DNA from: Dyadobacter fermentans | GTDB taxonomy: Bacteria > Bacteroidota > Bacteroidia > Cytophagales > Spirosomataceae | DNA: 64,000 nt | Assembly: GCF_019924045.1 (NCBI RefSeq) | Contig: NZ_JAHXBN010000022.1 | Location: 186,001 to 250,000, forward strand | Reading direction: 5' to 3' | Shown: piece after piece, positions 44,809 to 54,686 of the stretch | Numbering within the stretch: the stretch's first letter is position 1 | Layout of the letters: each line of letters starts with the position of its first letter | Notes under the pieces: model-generated | What the model was told of the DNA's origin: nothing | The model's input: only the letters and a program-made list of their open reading frames with translations | The model's database searches: none | Position numbers and translations under genes: made by a program

Positions 44809-46605
44809 ATGTATTTGAAATCATTTTATATCAAAAATATCCTTTCGCTGACGATCGCCGTACTGGGGCTCGCGTCGTGTGTCGACTACCTGGAACCTTA
44901 TCCGAATGGCAACAGAACCACAGACGATATCTGGAAATACCAGGATATGGTTCAAGGGCTTGTGGGGCAGTGCTATGATAACATGACCCGCAACTACAAC
45001 GACAACGAAGGCGTTTTCCTCGACGGCGCTACTGACGACGTAGTCATTACGAGCACCACGCATCCGCTCAACCGCCTCGCAGTGGGTGCCATGCCCACCA
45101 GCCTCGACCCGTTCAGGACTTATTGGGACAGGGATTACCGCTCTATTTATCTTTTGAATCTGTTCCTGAAAGACCGGCGGGGATATAATACCCGCTTTCT
45201 GGTGGACCCGCACCTCGACAGCCTCGTTAAAAACCGTTTGCAGGGCGAGGCATTTGCATTGCGGGCGTGGTTTCAATGGGATCTGCTTCAAAAGTTCGGT
45301 GGTATGGCCAACGGGCAGCTGATGGGCTTTCCGATCGTACTGGATCCGGTGGATATTAAAGCGGAGACGAATCTCGCACGCGGCACGTACGACGCCTGCG
45401 TGAAACAGATCATCGCCGACTGCGATTCCGCCTACAAATACCTGCCCATTGCCCACCGCGATTTTCTGGTCAAGAACGTCAACGACCGTGCTTACGCCGG
45501 AGGGCGCTATTGGGGGCGAATGGACGGCATCACCACACGGGCGATCAAGGCATTGGTATACCTTACCTGGGCCAGCCCGCGATTCAACCCGTCGAACGAC
45601 ATGACGCGCTGGGACCTCGCAGCGCAGAATGCGAAGGAGGTGATTGATTTCAAAATGAAGACCGACGCCGTTACCAATGGCTTCAATGCAACAAAAGCCG
45701 TAAACTGGTTCGATCCTAACTTCCCGGGGATCATCTGGGCATCGCGCTATAACAATGCGAATGACGCCATGGAGCGGATGTTCTATCCCGGCGGTTTCCA
45801 GGGCACCGGATCGGTAGGGGCCACGCAGGACCTGGTAGACGCATTCCCGATGAAGAACGGTTACCCCATTACCGACCCCCGCAGCAAATACGACCCGGCT
45901 AATCCCTACGCCGACCGTGATCCCCGCTTTTACGCCACGATTTTTCATAACAATGCCAAAGCTGTAAAAATCAACAGCGACAAAGTGATGTATACGTTCG
46001 AAAACTGGCAGAATGCGAAGGATGCCGCCGGCCCTGCGGTGAACAGCCGCACCAATTATCATATCAAGAAAATGGTATTCATGGGCTTGAACTGGTCGGA
46101 TAATTCCATCAATCGCCAGCCGCATTCGAAATTCTTCATTCGCTGGGAGCACATGCTGCTTGCGTTTGCGGAGGCTGCCAATCAGGCGGAGGGGCCCGAG
46201 GGCGATAAATTCGGTATGTCGGCCAGGGATGCGATGGAGTATCTCCGCAAGAAGGACAATACCGATGGGGGAAAAGGCTTTACGACCGATCCTTACCTCG
46301 CCGAGGCCGCATCCAAAGGGAAAGCGGTTTTCGATGGGTTTATCAAGAATGAAAGAAGAATCGAGACCTGTTTCGAAGGCATGCGGTTTTTCGATCTGCG
46401 TCGCTGGTCGACCAATCTTACCGATCTGAACAGACCTGTACGGATGGCGAAGATTACCCGTAATTCGGACGGAAGTTTTGAATATAAACTCGACGAAGTG
46501 GTGGAAGCGCGGTCATACCGATCTGCCTTCCTGCCGATTCCTTATGACGAAGTGCTTAGAATGTCTAACCTGGTACAAAACGATGGCTGGGAGGCCTGGA
46601 AATAA
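44809..46605 (+). CDS. Second SusD/RagB family lipoprotein
   Basis: A 598-residue surface lipoprotein, signal ending in LASC followed by VDYLEPYPNGNRTTDD. It has the SusD helical stretch NRLQGEAFALRAWFQWDLLQ near 145-165 and the C-terminal IKNERRIETCFEGMRFFDLRRW near 510-533. It pairs with the receptor at 41637, 10 bp upstream. A DUF1735 lipoprotein begins 2 bp after its stop. Little sequence is shared with the first SusD apart from these motifs, so the two pairs are not a recent duplication. Confidence 0.93.
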   Translation: MYLKSFYIKNILSLTIAVLGLASCVDYLEPYPNGNRTTDDIWKYQDMVQGLVGQCYDNMTRNYNDNEGVFLDGATDDVVITSTTHPLNRLAVGAMPTSLDPFRTYWDRDYRSIYLLNLFLKDRRGYNTRFLVDPHLDSLVKNRLQGEAFALRAWFQWDLLQKFGGMANGQLMGFPIVLDPVDIKAETNLARGTYDACVKQIIADCDSAYKYLPIAHRDFLVKNVNDRAYAGGRYWGRMDGITTRAIKALVYLTWASPRFNPSNDMTRWDLAAQNAKEVIDFKMKTDAVTNGFNATKAVNWFDPNFPGIIWASRYNNANDAMERMFYPGGFQGTGSVGATQDLVDAFPMKNGYPITDPRSKYDPANPYADRDPRFYATIFHNNAKAVKINSDKVMYTFENWQNAKDAAGPAVNSRTNYHIKKMVFMGLNWSDNSINRQPHSKFFIRWEHMLLAFAEAANQAEGPEGDKFGMSARDAMEYLRKKDNTDGGKGFTTDPYLAEAASKGKAVFDGFIKNERRIETCFEGMRFFDLRRWSTNLTDLNRPVRMAKITRNSDGSFEYKLDEVVEARSYRSAFLPIPYDEVLRMSNLVQNDGWEAWK

Positions 46606-46607
46606 AC

Positions 46608-47582
46608 ATGAATGCTATGAAAAAGAGAATTGCCTTCGCCATCGGGCTCACCATGGCACTGAGCGCTTGCTATGACGACTACATCAAGGATTTCGACTAC
46701 ACCTCGGTCTATTTTATGTATCAGACCAACGCGCGTACGTTCGTGGTGGGCGAGGGGATGAGCATTGAGGTGGGCGCTGCGCTGGCAGGCGTGCGCGAGA
46801 ACAGGCAGGATCGGGTGGTAGGTTTTCAAATGGATGCCGCGCTGGTGAATGCGAATGCGCTGGAAGCGATGAAAGCCGGGGCGGCTTACATTCGGGAAGC
46901 TGTGAGCGGCGTCGACACGCTGAAACCGCTTCCTGCCGACTACTTCACTATTTCTGATAATTCCAGAATGGTGATCAAAGCTGGCACGCATATGGGCTCG
47001 GTGGTGATCAAGGCCGATTCCGCCCGGTTTCTGAAAGACGCCGCGACGATCCGGGCCGGGTATGCGATTCCGTTCTACATCACTTCGGCCGACGCCGATT
47101 CAATCGTTCGCGCCAAACGTTCGGCGGTGGTTGCGCTTAAATATGAGAATATGCTTTTTGGCAACTACTGGCACGGCGGTGTTACCACCGTGAAAGACGC
47201 TGCGGGTAAGGTGGTGAAGACTGTGAAGTATTACACGACGATCCCGTCGCCGGAAGCCAAAATTTTCAAGCTGAAAACCGTGGCGCCCGATGCGCTTGTG
47301 ACGAACATGATCAGCGACCAGGAGGGTTCCTTTAAAATTACGCTCGAGGGAAATGCCATTAAAATCAGCAAAGCCGATGGTTCTGCGGTGGATGTGAAGG
47401 CCGATGGAGCGAGTACTTTTAACCGGGCAAAACTGTTGCAGGAACGAAAGTTGTTTTTGAATTATAAATATGAAAATGAGGATGGTACCACCTCTTTCGC
47501 ACAGGATACACTGACATTCCGGAATCGCATCCGCGACGGTGTAAACGAGTGGCAGGACGAGAACCCGGACCATTACAAATAG
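46608..47582 (+). CDS. DUF1735-type surface lipoprotein
   Basis: A 324-residue exported protein. The signal ends in ALSAC with the lipid cysteine near residue 20. YIKDFDYTSVYFMYQTNARTF right after it is the DUF1735 signature. The C-terminal part, about 190-324 (FGNYWHGGVTTVKDAAG, ending with RNRIRDGVNEWQDENPDHYK), resembles the domain often joined to it. A second ATG lies three codons in. Such proteins cap SusCD units and are thought to bind glycans at the surface. It ends the operon that starts with the sigma/FecR genes. Confidence 0.85.
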   Translation: MNAMKKRIAFAIGLTMALSACYDDYIKDFDYTSVYFMYQTNARTFVVGEGMSIEVGAALAGVRENRQDRVVGFQMDAALVNANALEAMKAGAAYIREAVSGVDTLKPLPADYFTISDNSRMVIKAGTHMGSVVIKADSARFLKDAATIRAGYAIPFYITSADADSIVRAKRSAVVALKYENMLFGNYWHGGVTTVKDAAGKVVKTVKYYTTIPSPEAKIFKLKTVAPDALVTNMISDQEGSFKITLEGNAIKISKADGSAVDVKADGASTFNRAKLLQERKLFLNYKYENEDGTTSFAQDTLTFRNRIRDGVNEWQDENPDHYK

Positions 47583-48102
47583 GTGTCAGATTACCGCTTC
47601 ATCAGCAAACCGGGTGCCATATCTGTTTGGTAATACTCTTACTTAATATTGTTTAAATACAATATTTGGAAGGGGTGTTTCCCGCGGATATGGCATTTTC
47701 GTATTCGTTTGTGCAAATATTTTATAATAAAATGTTGGAACGAGTCTATTTTGGCAACGTTCCCGATAACGATTGCATAAATAAACTTCGCGGATCGTTT
47801 TCAATTTTCTTCCCGAATCTCTATTCTCCGAAAGATTTCCGAATGGTACTTTTGGTACAATAAATAGGCTTATTGGAATTGTTCAAATGAGCTTGTGACC
47901 GGAAATCAAAGTACCTTATCATCCCTAAGTCCCTTTCCAGATAAAATATTTTAACAGATTAGTTACAAATCTGTGTTAAGTAACCCTATGTTTATTTGTA
48001 ACTATTTATGGAAAAAATATAATTATTTTGTAGGGGTAATCTATCAAGTGATCGTCAGAATTGACAGTTTATGGTGAACTACTATTAATGGTTAAACAAT
48101 CA
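47583..48102. other. Intergenic region before the third SusC gene
   Basis: 520 AT-rich bases. The one frame in it (about 47666-47863) has no family likeness and poor codon use, so it is not called. The region holds the inverted repeat at 47960-48004 and a near-consensus -7 element TTATTTTG at 48023-48030. The promoter of the third SusCD pair must lie here. I see no sigma or anti-sigma gene for this pair. Confidence 0.6.
47960..48004. promoter_or_regulatory. 11-bp perfect inverted repeat upstream of susC
   Basis: TAGTTACAAAT at 47960-47970 is exactly inverted as ATTTGTAACTA at 47994-48004, with a 23-nt spacer that itself holds GTTA-AG-TAAC. The right arm includes a TTTG that could be a -33 element for the TTATTTTG at 48023. 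An operator for a transcription regulator is the likely role. Confidence 0.55.
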
Positions 48103-51100
48103 ATGCGTATGAAAAGAAACTTTACAAGTATTGGCCACTGTATGATGCGTTGGGCAATGGCTGGTGCGGTGATGACGGGTTTTACAGGGCAGGCCTATGC
48201 AATGAGGCCTTCAAACCCCGCCATCAGGGTTATCGACAGGACAGTTTCAGGAAAGGTGACATCCGTAGAGGACAACCTTCCGGTTCCCGGCGTTTCGGTA
48301 GTACTGAAAGGAAGTAAAAGCGGTACCAATACCGATGCCGACGGAACTTTCAAGATCAGTATTCCGGAAGACAATGCAGTCCTCGTGTTTTCAGCAGTAG
48401 GTTTCGTGACGCAGGAAGTTACTGTTGGAAATAAAAGCGTGGTGGACATAGTACTTGCCAGCGATCAGAAAATATTGACGGAGGTCGTGGTTGTGGGTTA
48501 TGGTACGCAAAAGAAAAGCCAGCTGACCGGTGCGATTTCGTCGGTTGGTTCAAAAGAGATCAATGAAATGCCTATTACCAACCTCGGGCAGGCGCTTCAA
48601 GGACGCGCGGCCGGGGTGGACGTGACGCAGTCAGGCTCGAAGCCGGGAACGGTGCCGAAGATCCTGATCCGCGGCCGTCGCTCGTTCAATGCGGGTAATG
48701 ATCCCCTGTATGTGGTGGACGGTATCCCATTGGCGGGGGGCTATGAAGATATTAACCCCAGCGACATCCAGTCGATGGAGGTTTTGAAAGATGCAACCGC
48801 CACGGCGATTTACGGTTCGCGCGGTGCGAACGGGGTGGTGATCGTGACCACCAAGCGCGGTGGCCAGAAAGGCAAAACGACCGTTAGCTACGATGGTTAT
48901 GCGGGGGTTTCCAAAGCGCTCGATAAGGTAAAGCTTTTTAACGGCGCTGAATTTGCCGAATTCGTACGGGAAGCGTACCGTGCCACAGGCGGTTACAAGG
49001 ATGCTGCCGGCAATGCTATTCCGACAGGCGTGATCAATGCAGAGGCCGACGCGAAAGTGGCGGTATTGGGCGGTGACCCCAACGTGGCCAAAGGTATCGC
49101 CAATGGCACCAGCACCGACTGGCAGGACCTCGTAGTGGGCACCGGCATGATGCAGAGCCACTCCGTGGGCATCCAGGGAGGAAGCGACCGTACCCAATTC
49201 TATATTTCGGGTGGTTACTTCCGTGATAAGGGAGTTGTGAAGGAAGCGAACTTCACCCGTTTCTCGTTGCGTGCCAACATTGATCACAATGTGAACAAAT
49301 GGCTGAAAGTCGGCCTTTCTTCCTACATGATGAACAGCATCCGTAACGGTGAAAACCTGAATACATACGGGATGACGATCAACCAGAACCCGCTCGCGGT
49401 GCCCTACGATGAAAACGGCAAGCTGATTTTCTCGCCTACCAACGATGCCTTGCTGACCAACCCGCTCGCCGAATTGGTGAAGGGAGCGCAAGTAGATCAG
49501 ATGAAGCGTTACCGCATTTTCAATAGTCTTTATACGGAGTTCAGTATCCTGCCGGGTTTGAAATACCGTGTAAACTTTGGTCCGGATTTCAATATTTACC
49601 GTTACGGACGTTTTGTAGGCTCTATGACCAACGCGAGAAAGGGCGGTGATGCACAAGCCAGCACCGGTAATGCAATCGGTTTCAACTGGACGCTGGAAAA
49701 CATTGTGAATTACACCAAAACCTTCGGAGGCAAGCACAATCTGAATGTTACTTTGCTACATTCTATCCAACGCGACCGCACCGAAGCATTTACTTCGTCG
49801 GTGCAGGGAGTACCTGTTGAAACACAATCTTTCTATAACCTGGGCGCAGCAACAACTGTATTCTCTCCCAGTAGCGGTCTGGTTGAATGGACGATCAACT
49901 CGTTCATGGGACGTGTGAACTACGATTACAATGACAAATACCTGGTTACATTGACGATACGTCGTGACGGTTCGAGCCGTTTCGGTAAGAACAGCAAGTA
50001 TGGTAACTTCCCGGGTATCGCGGTAGGTTGGAATATCGGTAATGAGGATTTCCTGAAAGGCGTTAGCTGGATCGATCTTCTGAAAGTACGTGCAGGATGG
50101 GGTAAAGTGGGTAACACCGGTTTGGCCCCTTATCAGACACAGGCGTTCCTTGGCCGTACCAGCTATGCATGGAATACAACGGCGGCGTACGGTTACCGCC
50201 CCGGAACGATCGGAAATGCCGATTTGCGTTGGGAATCATCCGGTACTGCCAACGTAGGTCTCGATTTTAGTCTCTTTCGCGGACGTGTACAGGGTTCACT
50301 GGAATTTTACCAAACTAATACCACCGATTTGCTTCTGTCTGACCAACTTCCGGGATCAATCGGTTTCAACGCCGTTACCCGCAACGTGGGCGAAACCCGC
50401 AACCGCGGTATCGAACTCGGTGTGACTACTACGAATGTCAACACCAACAGCGGTTTCAAATGGACCACGGATTTTACATTTACCAAAAATACAGAAGCTA
50501 TCCTGTCGCTCTATAATGGAAAAGTGGATGACCTTGGTAACGGCTGGTTCATTGGCCGTCCTTTGAGCACCGTTTATGATTACAGAAAGATCGGTATCTG
50601 GCAGACCAACGAAGCGGATGCAGCGAAGGCGGTTAACAGCGAAGTGGGTCAGATCAAGCTGAAAGACATCGACGGCGACGGCAAGATCAATGCGAATGAC
50701 CGCGAGATCATCGGTTCGGACGTCCCTGATTTCAGTGCAGGTATTACCAACCGTTTCAGTTTCAAGGGCTTCGATCTCTCATTCTTTTTCTTTGCACGTG
50801 TGGGTAACCTGATCCGCAGCGAGTTCCACCGGAACAACAACGCGCTGGCTGGCCGCTACCAGCAAATGAAGGTGGATTACTGGACGCCGAACAACCCGAC
50901 CAACGAGTTCCCCCGCCCGAAAAGCAACCAGGAGTTCCCGGTTTACGGCAGTACGCTTACCTATTTCGATGGAACGTTCGTGAAATTGAGAAACGTGAAC
51001 GTAGGTTACACATTTACACCGGAAATGTCGAAAAAACTGGGAATGGAGTCGCTTCGCCTGTATTCAAGCATCCAGCAGCCGTTTATCTGGGCAAAATACC

Positions 51101-51210
51101 GCAGCAAATACAACGGTGTTGACCCTGAAACAACCGGGCTTGCAGCAGGTGGAACAGGTGTTACCCCCGCAACGATGGTGATTACTTTCGGCTTGAATGC
51201 GAAATTCTAA
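48103..51210 (+). CDS. Third SusC/RagA family TonB-linked outer membrane receptor
   Basis: A receptor of about 1035 residues. Several in-frame starts exist (ATG at 48088, 48103 and 48109). The one at 48103 gives a compact signal peptide MRMKRNF to GQAYA. A carboxypeptidase-like domain is at about 45-120 (LPVPGVSVVLKGSKSGTNTD), the TonB-box-like VVVGYGTQKKS near 135, the plug with VLKDATATAIYGSRGANGVV near 230, then the barrel. No STN domain, so it is not controlled through FecR. It pairs with the SusD at 51246. Confidence 0.93.
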   Translation: MRMKRNFTSIGHCMMRWAMAGAVMTGFTGQAYAMRPSNPAIRVIDRTVSGKVTSVEDNLPVPGVSVVLKGSKSGTNTDADGTFKISIPEDNAVLVFSAVGFVTQEVTVGNKSVVDIVLASDQKILTEVVVVGYGTQKKSQLTGAISSVGSKEINEMPITNLGQALQGRAAGVDVTQSGSKPGTVPKILIRGRRSFNAGNDPLYVVDGIPLAGGYEDINPSDIQSMEVLKDATATAIYGSRGANGVVIVTTKRGGQKGKTTVSYDGYAGVSKALDKVKLFNGAEFAEFVREAYRATGGYKDAAGNAIPTGVINAEADAKVAVLGGDPNVAKGIANGTSTDWQDLVVGTGMMQSHSVGIQGGSDRTQFYISGGYFRDKGVVKEANFTRFSLRANIDHNVNKWLKVGLSSYMMNSIRNGENLNTYGMTINQNPLAVPYDENGKLIFSPTNDALLTNPLAELVKGAQVDQMKRYRIFNSLYTEFSILPGLKYRVNFGPDFNIYRYGRFVGSMTNARKGGDAQASTGNAIGFNWTLENIVNYTKTFGGKHNLNVTLLHSIQRDRTEAFTSSVQGVPVETQSFYNLGAATTVFSPSSGLVEWTINSFMGRVNYDYNDKYLVTLTIRRDGSSRFGKNSKYGNFPGIAVGWNIGNEDFLKGVSWIDLLKVRAGWGKVGNTGLAPYQTQAFLGRTSYAWNTTAAYGYRPGTIGNADLRWESSGTANVGLDFSLFRGRVQGSLEFYQTNTTDLLLSDQLPGSIGFNAVTRNVGETRNRGIELGVTTTNVNTNSGFKWTTDFTFTKNTEAILSLYNGKVDDLGNGWFIGRPLSTVYDYRKIGIWQTNEADAAKAVNSEVGQIKLKDIDGDGKINANDREIIGSDVPDFSAGITNRFSFKGFDLSFFFFARVGNLIRSEFHRNNNALAGRYQQMKVDYWTPNNPTNEFPRPKSNQEFPVYGSTLTYFDGTFVKLRNVNVGYTFTPEMSKKLGMESLRLYSSIQQPFIWAKYRSKYNGVDPETTGLAAGGTGVTPATMVITFGLNAKF

Positions 51211-51245
51211 CAGCCTGGTTTTGAAATTTTAAAAGATACTGACAA

Positions 51246-52913
51246 ATGAAAAATATAAGAAAATCGATCGTGGTGTGCGGCATGGCGGCGTTGATGCTGG
51301 CAGGGCAGGGGTGTAAGGATGTGCTCGATGAGAACATCATCTCCGGTGTAGGTAACGACTATTTGAATACTGCCAAAGGATTTGAGGACGGTGTGAAGGC
51401 CGCTTACTCATCGCTGCGTTTTTACTACGCAACGCAGCAAGGGCTGACTTTGACCGAGTATGGTACGGATATCTACGCAACAGGTGCCGATGGCGGTTAC
51501 AAAGGTTTCCATTTCTACGACGGCCAGCTGAACCCGACAGTGGATTACCTGGCTACAACCTGGGATGAGCTTTACAAAGGGATCAACACTTGTAATGCGG
51601 TCATCGAACGTGCTCCAAATGTGGTGGGTGTTGCCGATAATGTTAAAAAGCTGCGTGTTGCCGAAGCCAAATTCCTGCGCGGACATTATTATTACCTCCT
51701 GCACCAGCAGTATGGCGGCGTGGATCTTCGTCTGACGGAAACGGTGCTTCCTACCAAGGAAACCAAGCGTGCAACCGATGCAGAAATGTATGCGGCGATC
51801 ATCAAGGACCTGAGTGATGCGGTTAACGATCTGGAAGCAAAGGCACAGTCGAGCGATTATGGCCGCGCTACCAAGCCTCATGCACAGGCATTGCTGGCGA
51901 AAGTGTATCTGGCAAAAGGGTATTCGACGGAAAAAGCGGCAGACGATTTTACCAAAGCAGCCGACCTGCTGAAAGAGGTTTCTACCAAATATGGTTACAA
52001 ACTGCTCGATGATTTCTCGGCTGTATTTGATGAAAACAACCAGAACCACGCCGAGGTAGTATTTGCCGTGCAATACACTACCGACGCTTTGACGAACGGA
52101 ACGGGTAACAGCTTGCACCTCTATTTCGGGATGCAGTACGACGTGCAACCGGGTATGAAGCGGGACGTGTACTGGGGTCGCCCATTCAAACGCCTGAGAC
52201 CGACCGAATATCTGCTGAACACTGTCTTTGCCGACCGTGTCAATGATTCGCGCTACAAAAAGACTTTCCGCGATACATGGTTGTCCAACAACCCCGGAAC
52301 CTACAATGCGGCGTCATTTGATGATTCCAAAACAAAAGTGACGTTTGCTGCTGGTGATACGGCGATCTTTATTCCGGGCTACGAAATGACCAAAGAGGTT
52401 CGTGCTACGAAAAAATACCAGGTGCTTGTGCCTAGCAAATACTCGGAAGCATTGTTCCCGACCCTGCAGAAGTTCTTCGATTCGAAACGCCCTGATATGA
52501 CTTACGAACCAGGTAGCCGCGATTATTACGTGGTGCGTCTGGCGGACGTTTACCTGATGCTCGCGGAGGCATTGCTGCAAACGGGTGATAAGGCCGGTGC
52601 AGCCGAAGCTATTAATATGGTAAGATACCGTGCGGGCTGGCCTGGTAAAAAGGACAAAATGCTGATCGACGCGAAGGATCTTACGATGGAAACAATCATC
52701 GAGGAACGCGCACGGGAGCTTGCCGGAGAGCAAACCCGCTGGGTGGATCTCAAACGCTGGGGACTGCTTGTGGAGAGGGTGAAAAAATATAACCCGCAAG
52801 CTTCTGCGATCCAGTCTTACCACGTGGTGAGACCGATCCCCCAGACGCAGATCGACCGCAGTGCCAAGACATCGGATGGTAAGTCGGTATTCCCGCAGAA
52901 CACCGGATATTGA
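51246..52913 (+). CDS. Third SusD/RagB family lipoprotein
   Basis: A 555-residue surface lipoprotein. The signal ends in AGQGC (C23), followed by KDVLDENIISGVGNDYLNT. SusD stretches are AEAKFLRGHYYYLLHQQYGG near 138-157, VVRLADVYLMLAEALLQTGD near 425-445 and IIEERARELAGEQTRWVDLKRW near 480-503. It works with the receptor encoded upstream. A strong terminator follows, and then the prophage-like region begins. Confidence 0.94.
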   Translation: MKNIRKSIVVCGMAALMLAGQGCKDVLDENIISGVGNDYLNTAKGFEDGVKAAYSSLRFYYATQQGLTLTEYGTDIYATGADGGYKGFHFYDGQLNPTVDYLATTWDELYKGINTCNAVIERAPNVVGVADNVKKLRVAEAKFLRGHYYYLLHQQYGGVDLRLTETVLPTKETKRATDAEMYAAIIKDLSDAVNDLEAKAQSSDYGRATKPHAQALLAKVYLAKGYSTEKAADDFTKAADLLKEVSTKYGYKLLDDFSAVFDENNQNHAEVVFAVQYTTDALTNGTGNSLHLYFGMQYDVQPGMKRDVYWGRPFKRLRPTEYLLNTVFADRVNDSRYKKTFRDTWLSNNPGTYNAASFDDSKTKVTFAAGDTAIFIPGYEMTKEVRATKKYQVLVPSKYSEALFPTLQKFFDSKRPDMTYEPGSRDYYVVRLADVYLMLAEALLQTGDKAGAAEAINMVRYRAGWPGKKDKMLIDAKDLTMETIIEERARELAGEQTRWVDLKRWGLLVERVKKYNPQASAIQSYHVVRPIPQTQIDRSAKTSDGKSVFPQNTGY

Positions 52914-52936
52914 TCTGATCTCAGTTTAGTTTTAGT

Positions 52937-52968
52937 AGGATGGTTGCCTCGTGCAGCCATCCTTTTTT
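52937..52968 (+). terminator. Terminator of the third SusCD pair
   Basis: AGGATGGTTGC at 52937-52947 pairs with GCAGCCATCCT at 52953-52963 (one G-U pair), a 5-nt loop, then a run of T. It is the last clear chromosomal signal before the integrase. Confidence 0.88.
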
Positions 52969-53251
52969 CGTTTTTGAAAGGGGCGCCTGAAAAAAAACCT
53001 ACCGGAGAATCAATGGTACTATCCGGTTGGAAATTAGGACTTAATACGAGTGCGGGCGGGCTGGAATGGGTGGCGTCAGGGTGGTATATTTCACTCATAA
53101 TACTGTCTTGAACGGTTTTGGGTAGTTTTTGTACCTGTTGGGTAATTGTATATTGTTGATTATCAGTGCTTGTTATTTTTTCTTTTGCTCCTGTTGGTTT
53201 CTGTTGGTGTTTGATTGGTAAATTTACGTTGCAACATTTATTGCAACATTG
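52969..53251. other. Region upstream of the integrase, with short direct repeats
   Basis: 283 bases with no gene. CTGTTGG occurs at 53135-53141, 53191-53197 and 53201-53207, the last two in tandem. TTGCAACATT occurs at 53229-53238 and again at 53241-53250, so the second copy abuts the integrase ATG. Such repeats could be integrase or excisionase arm sites or operators. The left attachment core is expected in this stretch but is not visible without the right end. Confidence 0.5.
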
Positions 53252-54670
53252 ATGGCAAAAACTACGATTGGTATTTTCTTCGACAAACGCGGCATGCGCA
53301 AAGGCTACTATATGACCAAGTGGCTAATCTACCATAACGGGAAGAGTCGCAATTACTCCACAGGATTCGAAGTTACGGAAACTGAGGTAGAATTTCTCAA
53401 AGCCAACAAAAGCGGGCTCCCCGCCAGAATCAAAAATGACAAGCAGATCCAGCTTTGGAACCGCGTCTATGGAGCCGAATACTTTGATACCAAGACCGGG
53501 AAAAGCAAGCCGGGAATACTCGCAGAAGGGGCCGCGCACCTTGACAAGATCAGGGATAGCTTTACTTTTGACTTATTCGCCAATTCTATTAACGGCAAGT
53601 TTCAGGACGAAGAACATGGCAGTTATTCAACGGAGCTCCTGCAAGGACTGAGAGAGCGGCGAGATAAGTTTTTCGCGGATGGATACCCGTCAACAGCAAG
53701 AACAATAAATAATACCGCCCAAAGCTTTACACGGTTTGCAATCAGCAAAGGGTACACAAATGCAAGCACCCCTACCATTCCGTTATCACTGATCACAGTA
53801 AGGTTTTTAGAGTCCTATGAAAAATGGATGCTGAAAGAGGGCAGATTCCAGAAAGCGAAAAAGGGGCCCGATGGGAAGTTCGTGGATAGGGCAGGGGCTC
53901 CGGCAAGCTACACCTCTATTAAGATGTATTGCCAAAACGTTAAAACTATATTTAACGAGGCCATTGCGTCGGGTGTTATCGCCCCGGAAAGCTCACCATT
54001 CAAAAAGTACAGAGCGCCGAAATCCAAAAATCTCAAAAAAGCCCTTTCCACGAAAACTATTTCGGAGATATTCTATTACGAGTGCAAACCGGGATCTATC
54101 ATGGAATACAGGCGGGACCTTTGGGTTTTCTCCTACCTCTGCAACGGCATGAATTTTACGGATATCCTGAACCTGAAATGGAAGCATGTTGATCTATCGT
54201 CTCAAACTCTACGCTTCATTCGGCAAAAAACGAAGCGGACAAAACGGGAAGGCGTTATGGACATTGTAGTCCGACTGAATCAATCGAGTTTGGAGATTCT
54301 TGATAAATGGGCGACAAAGGACAGGATTCCGGAAAATTATGTATTTGATTTCCTCAACGATTCAATGGACGCGAAACGGAAGCGCATCGTTACTGACAAC
54401 GCTATTCGGGTTAATAACAGGTGGATGAAAGCAATAGTTAAGAAGCTCGGGTACGATCCAGAAACGATAAACGTAAACACATACTCAGCACGGCATAGCT
54501 TCGCTACGACATTGGTCCGGTCCAATGCGCCAGCGGCCTTTATTCAGCAAAGTTTCGGGCATGCGAGTTTGATAACGACGCAAAGGTATATCGGCTCGTT
54601 TGAGGATGAGCAGGTTTCTCAGTACCTCAGCGCGCTGATACCTCAAAAACAAGAAGGCCAGGATTCCTAA
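53252..54670 (+). CDS. Tyrosine-type site-specific integrase
   Basis: A 472-residue recombinase. ATG at 53252 is preferred to a TTG directly before it. The N-terminal part is an arm-binding domain of the Bacteroidota type (GYYMTKWLIYHNGKSRNYS), the middle a SAM-like core-binding domain, and the C-terminal catalytic domain holds R414-H415 (SARHSFAT), H437 (GHAS) and Y446 (TQRYIGSF). The first catalytic arginine is not where expected: the motif reads YLCNGMNFTDIL, with N in that place, as in some Bacteroidota integrases. It should insert and excise the element to its right. Its stop lies in a hairpin loop. Confidence 0.93.
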   Translation: MAKTTIGIFFDKRGMRKGYYMTKWLIYHNGKSRNYSTGFEVTETEVEFLKANKSGLPARIKNDKQIQLWNRVYGAEYFDTKTGKSKPGILAEGAAHLDKIRDSFTFDLFANSINGKFQDEEHGSYSTELLQGLRERRDKFFADGYPSTARTINNTAQSFTRFAISKGYTNASTPTIPLSLITVRFLESYEKWMLKEGRFQKAKKGPDGKFVDRAGAPASYTSIKMYCQNVKTIFNEAIASGVIAPESSPFKKYRAPKSKNLKKALSTKTISEIFYYECKPGSIMEYRRDLWVFSYLCNGMNFTDILNLKWKHVDLSSQTLRFIRQKTKRTKREGVMDIVVRLNQSSLEILDKWATKDRIPENYVFDFLNDSMDAKRKRIVTDNAIRVNNRWMKAIVKKLGYDPETINVNTYSARHSFATTLVRSNAPAAFIQQSFGHASLITTQRYIGSFEDEQVSQYLSALIPQKQEGQDS

Positions 54671-54678
54671 ATCCTGGC
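54657..54678. terminator. Hairpin at the end of the integrase gene
   Basis: GCCAGGAT at 54657-54664 pairs with ATCCTGGC at 54671-54678 over a 6-nt loop that contains the integrase stop. There is no T-run. It lies between two convergent genes and may end both transcripts. Confidence 0.45.
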
Positions 54679-54686
54679 TCCATTCG

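Noticed and set aside
47666..47863. 65-codon open frame in the gap before the third SusC gene
   Set aside because: Codon use is AT-driven, there is no signal peptide or domain, and it starts in a region expected to be regulatory.
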